From an uncultured Bacteroidota bacterium (GTDB taxonomy: Bacteria > Bacteroidota > Bacteroidia > Chitinophagales > Chitinophagaceae), in contig CAINOM010000664.1 in the NCBI GenBank assembly GCA_903851455.1, forward strand, positions 1 through 6,353: a stretch of DNA of 6,353 bases. The letters run 5' to 3'. The notes beneath the pieces are model-generated. The model did not search any database and was not told the origin of the DNA. It was given only the letters and a program-made list of their open reading frames with translations. This document shows, in pieces, positions 1 through 5,531 of this stretch. A program made the translations under genes and the position numbers. Every line of letters starts with the position of its first letter. The stretch's first letter is position 1.

Positions 1-729
1 GTCATATTCCTTATCGTCCACAAGAAGAAACGTTACCAGCACCTTTTAGAAAAACAACAAATGGAAAACAACTATCAAAATCAACTGTTATTGTCCCGGC
101 TGGAGGTGCAGGAGCAATCGTTCAAATACTTCAGCGAGGAAATACATGACAATGTAGGCCAGATGCTGAGCATAGTGAAAATGCAGCTTTACAACATCCG
201 CAATGGCAGCAAGGAGGAGGAAATTGTAAAAAAGGCCAGTGGCTGCACTGAGCTGCTGGGCAAGGCCATTAACGACCTGCGCAACATAAGCCACACCATG
301 AGCAGCGCTTTTGTAAGCAATGCCGGCCTGGCTGATGCCGTGGAGAAAGACCTGGAATACATACGCTCGGCAAAGGAGATGAAGTGCACCCTGCACCTGC
401 AGGGCGGGGAATACAGTCTCGGCAACGAGCAGGAGCTCCTTATCTTTCGTATCATACAAGAGGCCATCGCAAACGCCGTTAAGCATGCCTCGCCTACGGA
501 GATAGATGTATACCTGCATTATGAACCCGGCGGACTGAGTATTGAGATAAAAGACAACGGCAGCGGTTTTGAGGCAAGCGAAAAAGCTACCGGAGGCATA
601 GGCCTGAACAATATGCATATGCGTGCGGGCCTGCTGAACGGAACGCTCTACGTAACATCAGAAAAAGACAAAGGAACAAGCATAAAACTGGAGGTAAATA
701 CCTCACCCGGGAAAGTGCCGGCTGCATAG
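1..729 (+). CDS. Sensor histidine kinase, HisKA_3/HATPase_c type (5' end outside window)
   Basis: The reading frame is open from base 1, so the ATG at 61 is internal and the true start lies upstream; 242 residues are visible. The first codons give the end of a hydrophobic segment (VIFLIV) followed by basic residues (HKKKR), which looks like the inner face of a membrane anchor. A short coiled linker leads into a HisKA_3 dimerisation/phosphoacceptor region with the motif EEIHDNVGQ; the acceptor His codon is 145-147. The HATPase_c domain follows, with an N box (FRIIQEAIANAVKHA, about 448-492), G1 box (DNGSGF, 553-570) and G2 box (GGIGLNN). By family knowledge such kinases autophosphorylate this His and pass phosphate to a NarL-type regulator, here encoded 67 bases downstream. 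Related Bacteroidota kinases are about 250-270 residues with one anchor and no large sensor domain, so probably only 10-30 residues are missing. The signal sensed cannot be told. Confidence 0.93.
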   Translation, partial: VIFLIVHKKKRYQHLLEKQQMENNYQNQLLLSRLEVQEQSFKYFSEEIHDNVGQMLSIVKMQLYNIRNGSKEEEIVKKASGCTELLGKAINDLRNISHTMSSAFVSNAGLADAVEKDLEYIRSAKEMKCTLHLQGGEYSLGNEQELLIFRIIQEAIANAVKHASPTEIDVYLHYEPGGLSIEIKDNGSGFEASEKATGGIGLNNMHMRAGLLNGTLYVTSEKDKGTSIKLEVNTSPGKVPAA

Positions 730-760
730 GACGCTGAATGAAATTAGATCCTCACTATGA

Positions 761-796
761 AAACTGATTTTTTAATTTCACAGGCAAACTGATTTT
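761..796 (+). repeat. 11-base direct repeat just before the response-regulator start
   Basis: AAACTGATTTT occurs at 761-771 and again at 786-796, a 25-base period. The second copy ends directly against the regulator ATG at 797. An 11-codon reading frame starts at the ATG at 757 and stops with TGA at 790-792, four bases before that ATG. The repeat could be a chance slippage duplication or a translational control element; nothing shows which. Confidence 0.5.
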
Positions 797-1438
797 ATGA
801 TAAATATAGCCCTCGCAGACGACCATACCATACTCCGTAAAGGAGTGGCGGAGATACTCTCCAAATTCGACAATATGGAAGTGATCATTGAAGCCGGAAA
901 CGGCAAAGAACTGATCACGAGACTGCAGTCTGCCGCCACCCTGCCGGATATATGTATCGTAGACATCAATATGCCGGAAATGAACGGCTACGAAACAGCA
1001 GCAGAGATAAAGAAACAATGGCCGGACATTAAGATCCTGGCGCTCTCTATGTATGATACCGAGCTCAATATCATCAAAATGCTGCGCAATGGCGCCAACG
1101 GCTATGTACTAAAAGACTCAGACCCGGAAGACCTGCGCGTGGCCATTACACGTATCTGCAAAGATGGTTTCTACCATTCAGAACTGGTTACCGGCCGCAT
1201 GCTGAACATTCTTTACGACCCCAATGGCAAAATGAACACAGAGCTCAACGAACGCGAGCTCACCTTCCTGGGTTTCTGCAGCACCGAGCTCACCTACAAA
1301 GAGATCGCCGACCAGATGTGCCTGAGCCCCCGCACCATTGACGGCTACCGGGAAACACTCTTCAAAAAACTGAATATTACTACCCGTACCGGCCTGGCTA
1401 TGTATGCCATAAAAGCCGGTGTGGTGGCAGTGAAGTAG
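797..1438 (+). CDS. Response regulator, REC plus LuxR-type helix-turn-helix (NarL/FixJ family)
   Basis: 213 residues, complete. The N-terminal receiver domain (about residues 1-120) has the acidic pair D8-D9, the phosphoacceptor D56 in IVDINMPEMNG, the switch Ser S84 in LALSMY and the invariant K106 in GYVLKD. All key positions are intact, so it should be phosphorylatable. A short linker leads to a GerE/LuxR DNA-binding domain (about 147-210) with LNERE, then LTYKEIADQMCLSPRTIDGY, the helix-turn-helix, then the dimer helix LFKKLNITTRTGLAMYAIKAG. The start was chosen because MINIALADDH begins the receiver fold directly; no clear Shine-Dalgarno precedes it, as usual in Bacteroidota. It lies 67 bases after the kinase on the same strand and is its evident partner. 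It is predicted to act as a cytoplasmic transcription factor; its targets are unknown. Confidence 0.95.
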   Translation: MINIALADDHTILRKGVAEILSKFDNMEVIIEAGNGKELITRLQSAATLPDICIVDINMPEMNGYETAAEIKKQWPDIKILALSMYDTELNIIKMLRNGANGYVLKDSDPEDLRVAITRICKDGFYHSELVTGRMLNILYDPNGKMNTELNERELTFLGFCSTELTYKEIADQMCLSPRTIDGYRETLFKKLNITTRTGLAMYAIKAGVVAVK

Positions 1439-1447
1439 GGGTACAAA

Positions 1448-1475
1448 AAAAGAGTGCCTGGACAGACACCCTTTT
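1448..1475. terminator. Imperfect hairpin after the response regulator, possible two-way terminator
   Basis: Bases 1448-1475 fold symmetrically: AAAAG pairs with CTTTT, GTG with CAC and CT with AG, closing a GGAC loop, with two single mismatches (A1453/C1470 and C1457/A1466). It begins 9 bases after the regulator stop codon. The A-tract before the stem and T-tract after it are roughly self-complementary, so it could end transcription from either side, which suits the convergent genes. The stem is short and interrupted and the trailing T run is only four bases. The rest of the 1439-1675 gap holds no convincing gene. Confidence 0.4.
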
Positions 1476-1620
1476 GTGGAAATCTAAATTTGGGCGCTCC
1501 CGGCACCTTAGGTTTCCATCAAACACACACACTATTCGGAAGCGCACATAAGAATGTTCAAAAACCATACCGAAAAGGGCATAGCAGACGGAAATTAACA
1601 AATCTGAAAATGAGCATAAG

Positions 1621-1634
1621 GCGCGAGTCCGCGC
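1621..1634. other. Small GC-rich hairpin in the convergent gap
   Basis: GCGCG at 1621-1625 pairs perfectly with CGCGC at 1630-1634 around the loop AGTC. It lies 41 bases beyond the stop codon of the outer-membrane protein gene on the - strand. No T run follows on either strand, so it is at best a weak or factor-dependent terminator, or a 3'-end stabilising stem. Confidence 0.3.
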
Positions 1635-1675
1635 AAGAGGGTACTAAACTTTACTAAGGTCCGTAAACTAAGCGA

Positions 1676-2392
1676 TTAGAAGCGCCACTTTATACCCACC
1701 GTCTCCGGGAAATATAACAGGTGGAAATTTGCATTCTCACCGCCATACTGGCTGTTGTGGGTGCCTACGCCAGCATAGCGCATGGCCAGTTCCACATTAA
1801 AGCCCAGCCTTGGGATGATGTAGTAGGTATAACCGAGCTGGATACCGTAACTGAGACCGATGCCATAGCCATAATGATAGCTGGATACATTGCCGGAGTC
1901 CGCAAAATTCTTATCCCTGATGTAGTTTATTGAACCATCGTTCATAGTTGTTACCAGGCCCAGCATTACTCCCGCGTACAGGTTAGAGCGGTTGAACGTA
2001 TGAAAGCGTGTGTAGAAAGGTAATGTATAGTTGAATTCAAATGACTCCGTTATAGCATTGCTCGCCTCCAGGAAGGAAACCTGGTATGTTTTCATTTGCT
2101 GGCCATAAGTAGTATAGGGTGTCCAGTCACCGAAAGTCTCCCATTTACGATCACCGAGATCAAAAGTAAGCGACCAATGCTCTGTGAAATAATGGGTGAT
2201 ACGCGCTGAATAGTCATGTACAACATTGGTACGGGTGCCCTGGTAGCCGATTGCCGGGCCCAATGGCCTTGTAATAACACTCAGGCCGCCGTTAAGACCA
2301 ACCTCCCATTCATATACCGGTGGCATATTCTGCGCCAGCAGGCTGCCCGAAAAAACAGTCAAAGCCGCAAAGGTGAGTAACAATGCCTTCAT
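1676..2392 (-). CDS. Small outer-membrane beta-barrel protein, function unknown
   Basis: 238 residues, complete. Residues 1-20 form a signal peptide: MK, a hydrophobic stretch (ALLLTFAALTVFSGSLL), then a likely signal peptidase I cut after LLA20 before Q21. The mature part is rich in alternating aromatic and small residues typical of amphipathic beta strands, for example WEVGLNGGLSVI (29-40), YGIGLSYGIQLGYTYY (176-191) and LGFNVELAMRYAGVG (196-210). The last strand ends VGIKWRF, with the terminal Phe expected of a signal for the BAM assembly machine. At about 218 mature residues it fits a barrel of 8-10 strands; no plug, TonB box or OmpA peptidoglycan-binding domain is seen. I cannot assign a substrate. 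A good promoter lies just upstream, so it is probably transcribed on its own, independently of the ATPase gene 222 bases upstream. It could be structural, adhesive or a small porin. Confidence 0.82.
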   Translation of the reverse strand: MKALLLTFAALTVFSGSLLAQNMPPVYEWEVGLNGGLSVITRPLGPAIGYQGTRTNVVHDYSARITHYFTEHWSLTFDLGDRKWETFGDWTPYTTYGQQMKTYQVSFLEASNAITESFEFNYTLPFYTRFHTFNRSNLYAGVMLGLVTTMNDGSINYIRDKNFADSGNVSSYHYGYGIGLSYGIQLGYTYYIIPRLGFNVELAMRYAGVGTHNSQYGGENANFHLLYFPETVGIKWRF

Positions 2393-2420
2393 ATTATAAG
2401 CGAATTTTAGAAATAAGAGC

Positions 2421-2452
2421 CAAATCTAAGTAATTAAACCTAAAACCCCAAA
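2421..2452 (-). promoter_or_regulatory. Bacteroidota-type promoter of the outer-membrane protein gene
   Basis: Read on the - strand, TAGATTTG at 2428-2421 matches the -7 consensus TAnnTTTG in full. TTTG at 2452-2449 matches the -33 element, and the spacer is exactly 20 bases. Transcription would start near 2414-2416, giving a leader of about 22-24 bases before the ATG at 2392. The -33 element lies inside the left palindromic repeat. Confidence 0.7.
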
Positions 2453-2468
2453 CCCCTGAAGGGGCTTT
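2445..2468 (-). repeat. C4/G4 palindromic repeat, left copy
   Basis: On the + strand the order is A, CCCC, AAA, CCCC, TGAA, GGGG, CTTT. The second CCCC (2453-2456) pairs with GGGG (2461-2464) around the loop TGAA; the first CCCC (2446-2449) is an alternative partner for the same G run. It is the inverted, one-base-shorter-per-run counterpart of the copy at 2588-2613. C/G-run palindromes of this kind are common intergenic repeats in Bacteroidota (general knowledge, not searched). Confidence 0.7.
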
Positions 2469-2587
2469 ACTCGAGAATCATCCTTCAGCGTTTGAATATA
2501 CCTCGGCTTATTTCGTTATTCAACATCAGATTTGCGATAGGTAGTGTCTTGATCAATGTTAACGGGTTGAACTGTTATTCACAAGCG

Positions 2588-2613
2588 AAGCCCCCTTCAG
2601 GGGGTTTGGGGGT
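2588..2613 (+). repeat. C5/G5 palindromic repeat, right copy, directly after the ATPase gene
   Basis: On the + strand the order is AAG, CCCCC, TTCA, GGGGG, TTT, GGGGG, T. The stem is 2591-2595 with 2600-2604 around the loop TTCA. Read on the - strand it has the same order of blocks as the left copy's + strand, with every C or G run one base longer, so the two copies face each other across 119 bases. It starts one base after the ATPase stop codon, and the transcript could form a CCCCC-TGAA-GGGGG hairpin. The bases that follow are CTTCGC, without a T run, so terminator function is possible but not shown. Confidence 0.7.
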
Positions 2614-2614
2614 C

Positions 2615-4114
2615 CTACTCCTCCTCAAAATTCATATTCAACATGCTGCCCAGCATATCCCCAAACGAATAACCGCCTCTTTCCACACCTTTCTTGCTGA
2701 TCAGCGAAAATTCTGCCAGTCCATGCAGCAGGAATTCCATCAGCAGCCCGGTCTGCGTTTCATCTGCGTTCGGATAAAACTGCTTCACTGCTGCATATAA
2801 CCCGTCTACCTGGTACAAATGGGCGAGGTAGCCCTCATCGCTTGCGTCCTGCAATATCACAAGGTCATTTCCTTTGCCAAACCAGTCTACTATCGGCTGG
2901 TAAGGACTCGGTTTCGCTTTGGCGCCCTGTGGCCCGCGTTCTTTCTTAAATGACTGAGGATCGGGGAAGTATTTTGGGAATGAAGCCCTTATGGCCAGCC
3001 CCAGCAGCCGGTAAGCCACATTAAGCGGTCCTTCCTGCTCCCCTTCGTACACCAGCTCTATCTTGCCCGTGATGGACGGCACAACGCCTATAAAGTCTGC
3101 TATACGCACCATGGTGTGCTTCTGGCCGGCATTCAGCGCCCGCAACTCGGCAGTGCTCACCAAATTTTCATATGCCGATATGGTAAGCCTGGCAGATACA
3201 CCACTCTTCTGGTCCACAAATTCGCTCTTGCGGGCTTCCATGGCCAGCTGCTCTATGAGCATGGAGCACATATCCGGTACCGTCACAGTATTCAGCTGCT
3301 CCGGCAATACATGTGCTTCCTGCTCGGTGATAGACCTTGATATTTCTATTGTTTTGGGATAGTGGGTTATGATCTGGCTTTCTATACGGTCCTTCAGCGG
3401 CGTTACAATGCTGCCACGATTGGTATAATCTTCCGGATTTGCTGTAAAGATGAATACAATATCCAGCGGCAGCCTCAGCTTAAAGCCGCGTATCTGTATG
3501 TCGCCTTCCTGCAGAATGTTGAACAGGGATACCTGTATACGTGCCTGCAGGTCGGGCAGCTCATTGATCACAAATATGCCCCTGTGTGAGCGAGGTATGA
3601 TACCGTAGTGCAGCGCCTGCTCATCGGCAAAGCTAAGGCGCATATTGGCCGCCTTTATGGGGTCAATATCCCCTATCAGGTCCGCCACCGAAACGTCGGG
3701 TGTCGCCAGCTTCTCTCCGTAGCGCGCGCTGCGGTGCAGCCACGCTATGGGCGTATCGTCACCCTTATCTGCAAGCAGTTGTCGAGCATATAGCGATACA
3801 GGTGCAAATGGATCATCATTTATTTCGCTCCCGGCTATCACAGGTATCCATTCGTCCAGCAGGTTCACCATCTCCCGCGCCATGCGCGTCTTTGCCTGTC
3901 CGCGCAACCCCAGGAACAGAATGTTGTGCCTCGACAGTATAGCACGTTCCACATCAGGTATTACCGTATGCTCATACCCAAGTATGGTGTTAAAAGGGCT
4001 TTCTTTTTTCTGGATAAGATGCACTAGATTGCCCCTCATCTCTTCCTTCACTTTTTTGGGCGCATACCCTGATTTCTTCAACGCTCCAAAAGTCTTTATT
4101 TCCGGTTGTGTCAT
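2615..4114 (-). CDS. AAA+ ATPase, MoxR / magnesium-chelatase subunit I-like
   Basis: 499 residues, complete. The AAA+ core spans about residues 40-320. It has Walker A GLRGQAKT (69-76), Walker B IFVINE (180-185), sensor 1 TAN (224-226) in a stretch ending NPEDYTNRG, an arginine finger R243 in TPLKDRIESQ, and a sensor 2-type arginine R309 in SGVSARL. Asn replaces the usual Walker B Asp before E185; as I recall, NEL is normal in this chelatase-like subfamily, so this is not local damage. The C-terminal 170 residues form a helical region of unknown role. By family knowledge such ATPases work as hexameric chaperones or remodelling machines, usually with a von Willebrand A partner; no partner is visible here, and the neighbours are exported or outer-membrane proteins. 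A real magnesium-chelatase role is unlikely, as no chlorophyll or cobalamin genes are nearby. Some databases label the family a sigma-54-interacting regulator, for which I see no support. No clean promoter was found in the 166-base gap upstream. Confidence 0.88.
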   Translation of the reverse strand: MTQPEIKTFGALKKSGYAPKKVKEEMRGNLVHLIQKKESPFNTILGYEHTVIPDVERAILSRHNILFLGLRGQAKTRMAREMVNLLDEWIPVIAGSEINDDPFAPVSLYARQLLADKGDDTPIAWLHRSARYGEKLATPDVSVADLIGDIDPIKAANMRLSFADEQALHYGIIPRSHRGIFVINELPDLQARIQVSLFNILQEGDIQIRGFKLRLPLDIVFIFTANPEDYTNRGSIVTPLKDRIESQIITHYPKTIEISRSITEQEAHVLPEQLNTVTVPDMCSMLIEQLAMEARKSEFVDQKSGVSARLTISAYENLVSTAELRALNAGQKHTMVRIADFIGVVPSITGKIELVYEGEQEGPLNVAYRLLGLAIRASFPKYFPDPQSFKKERGPQGAKAKPSPYQPIVDWFGKGNDLVILQDASDEGYLAHLYQVDGLYAAVKQFYPNADETQTGLLMEFLLHGLAEFSLISKKGVERGGYSFGDMLGSMLNMNFEEE

Positions 4115-4170
4115 AATTCTAATGCAATATTCGCTTTAATAAACTTCACGCTCAATAAAATCTTGTTATC

Positions 4171-4264
4171 GCCCTATTTCCCGGGCATTTTCAAATTAAT
4201 ACATGCATTTTCATCCCTATAGCTACCGGGACAAATTACCGTGCGCATTTTCAAATTTTCAAAT
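4171..4264. repeat. AT-rich short repeats and palindrome between the unknown gene and the ATPase gene
   Basis: GCATTTTCAAATT occurs at 4185-4197 and 4245-4257, exactly 60 bases apart. A partial copy, GCATTTTCA, lies at 4205-4213, 20 bases after the first. The unit TTTCAAAT is repeated in tandem at 4249-4256 and 4257-4264. Between the copies lies the near-palindrome TCCCTATAGCTACCGGGA (4214-4231, two mismatched pairs). GCCC at 4171-4174 can pair with GGGC at 4183-4186 over an 8-base loop. Similar AT-rich strings and ATAGCTA palindromes recur between genes in Bacteroidota genomes (general knowledge). Any role in ending or starting transcription is unproven. Confidence 0.6.
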
Positions 4265-4280
4265 CTGCACATTTTTACAT

Positions 4281-5477
4281 TTAATTCCCGTCATTCCCCC
4301 TGTCTTCATTACGCTTCTTTTCTTTTTCTTTTTGTACCTCATCAGCGGATTTTTCCGGGAGCGTCTCCTGGTTGGCAGCGCCAGAGAGTCCCCGCTCCAG
4401 TATCTTTTCCAGCTCTTCCATTCTCTTTTGGGGCAGGTCGGTCTGTTTCAGCAGCACATCATAACCGGTACCATTATCATTGTTCAGCCACGATCCGGTA
4501 TATATTTTGTCTTTGAGCACAAGCTCCAGCGTGCCCACCGGCGGATCATCTTCCATCACCCACTTACCGTCCATCAATGTAATATCAAGGCGCACATAGC
4601 TCTTCTGATCGCCAAACTTATATAGCCCGTCATAGTATGCCACTTTTCCGGTATGCAGGTCCTTCATATACCGCACATAGAGTTTCACAGGTATCTCATT
4701 GTCAAACATCCCCTCGTAGTACTTCCTGTCTACTACTTCCTTGCGTATTTTCACTGCATCATCATCAGCGGCAGCAGTGAGAGAGTCTGCAGCAGCGGCG
4801 GCCTTCGCCGAGTCCACTTTTGGCGTATCCACTATTGGGTGCTTGGCCAGCCATTCAAAATATTGCTGCTCTTTAATTTCCTTTGCCAGGTACTGGTCTA
4901 TGGTAGATGCCTCCAGTATGTTCACCACCTGCCCGCCGAAATAATGCCCTTCCAGTTTCTGTATTTCCTTTATGGTGATGCAGAATTCGCTTCTTCCCGC
5001 CACATCTTTTACAAACAGGTAGCCCTTATATCTTTCCGGCACTATCTTATCAAATCCCTCCAGGTCGCGCGTCAGCCCTTCCGCCTGCAGCTCATAGCGT
5101 GCTACCACTATTCCTTTCCAGTTGATACCCGAATCCTCACCCTTTGCCAGCACATGACAAAAGCCGCCCATGATCTGGTGATTGTAAAACGGATCAAAGT
5201 CAATAAGCGACTGCGGATGGTTTCTTAATTTGGCGAGTTGCTTTTCGGCCTCGGGCGAGTGGTCTGAGTTATGGTTCACCATCCGCCACAGCGTATCGAA
5301 TGGGGGAAACAGATAGTAATAGTCAGCCGTATCTTTATGCCGCAGGCAGCTCACCACATCGTTTATCAGCTCCACCTCCGTTTTCGGATCTCCCCTGCGC
5401 TTGTGCTTCTTTCCGGATGCAGAAAAAAAACCGGCAAACAGCATGCAGCAAAAAATAAAACCAAAAAAATACTTCAT
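4281..5477 (-). CDS. Exported two-domain protein of unknown function
   Basis: 398 residues, complete; I do not recognise the family. Residues 1-22 look like a Sec signal peptide (MKYFFGFIFCCMLFAGFFSASG) followed by the basic stretch KKHKRR, so the protein probably reaches the periplasm. The two Cys (10-11) sit inside the hydrophobic core rather than in a lipobox with a following Ser/Asp, so a lipoprotein is less likely. An N-terminal domain (about 30-215) has mixed helix and strand character, including a WKGIVVARYEL strand (120-130) and DYYYLFPPFDTLW (52-64). An Ala/Asp-rich linker (224-241) leads to a C-terminal beta-rich domain (about 250-345), with YYEGMFDNEIPVKLYVRY, YYDGLYKFGDQKSYVRLDI and YTGSWLNNDNGTGYDVLL, suggesting a small lipocalin-like or sandwich fold. 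The tail (350-398) is highly charged and Lys/Glu-rich. The ATPase gene follows on the same strand after 166 bases of repeat-containing sequence; a functional link is only a guess. Confidence 0.8.
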   Translation of the reverse strand: MKYFFGFIFCCMLFAGFFSASGKKHKRRGDPKTEVELINDVVSCLRHKDTADYYYLFPPFDTLWRMVNHNSDHSPEAEKQLAKLRNHPQSLIDFDPFYNHQIMGGFCHVLAKGEDSGINWKGIVVARYELQAEGLTRDLEGFDKIVPERYKGYLFVKDVAGRSEFCITIKEIQKLEGHYFGGQVVNILEASTIDQYLAKEIKEQQYFEWLAKHPIVDTPKVDSAKAAAAADSLTAAADDDAVKIRKEVVDRKYYEGMFDNEIPVKLYVRYMKDLHTGKVAYYDGLYKFGDQKSYVRLDITLMDGKWVMEDDPPVGTLELVLKDKIYTGSWLNNDNGTGYDVLLKQTDLPQKRMEELEKILERGLSGAANQETLPEKSADEVQKEKEKKRNEDRGNDGN

Positions 5478-5497
5478 TCACTTTTGTTAGGAACCAA

Positions 5498-5505
5498 TAA
5501 AGTTA
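5498..5505 (-). promoter_or_regulatory. Weak -7-like element before the unknown exported protein
   Basis: On the - strand TAACTTTA (5505-5498) matches seven of eight positions of TAnnTTTG, 20 bases before the ATG. No TTTG is present at the expected -33 distance. The gene may instead be read through from the T9SS gene. Confidence 0.25.
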
Positions 5506-5507
5506 TG

Positions 5508-5524
5508 CCTTTTAGGTGAAAAGG
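5508..5524 (-). terminator. Short A/T-rich hairpin after the T9SS gene
   Basis: CCTTTT (5508-5513) pairs perfectly with AAAAGG (5519-5524) around a five-base loop. It starts 7 bases after the stop codon on the - strand. The stem is weak and is followed by CATAACTTTATT rather than a solid T run, so read-through into the next gene is likely. Confidence 0.25.
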
Positions 5525-5531
5525 GTAAGGG

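Noticed and set aside
88..618. Long open frame (176 codons) on the - strand inside the kinase gene
   Set aside because: It lies opposite conserved HisKA_3 and HATPase motifs and its translation shows no recognisable domain; it is a shadow of the kinase codons.
1489..1516. Possible + strand promoter in the convergent gap (TTTG with TAGGTTTC)
   Set aside because: The spacer is only 16 bases and the -7 element has a mismatch at the final G; no gene follows on that strand.
1454..1657. 67-codon + strand frame with a GTG start in the convergent gap
   Set aside because: It starts inside the hairpin at 1448-1475, and its composition (Gly/His/Lys/Arg mix) shows no signal peptide or domain; no promoter fits.
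2492..2523. Inverted repeat TTGAATA / TATTCAA between the two palindromes
   Set aside because: A 7-base AT-rich stem with an 18-base loop is expected by chance in sequence of this composition.
2492..2800. 102-codon + strand frame starting between the palindromic repeats
   Set aside because: Most of it runs antisense through the well-supported ATPase C-terminus and crosses the G-run palindrome; no support for coding.
4653..5228. Open frame of 191 codons on the + strand opposite the unknown exported protein
   Set aside because: The - strand frame has a signal peptide, ordered domains and runs longer; the + strand product is His/Tyr/Leu-rich without domain features, as expected of an antisense shadow.
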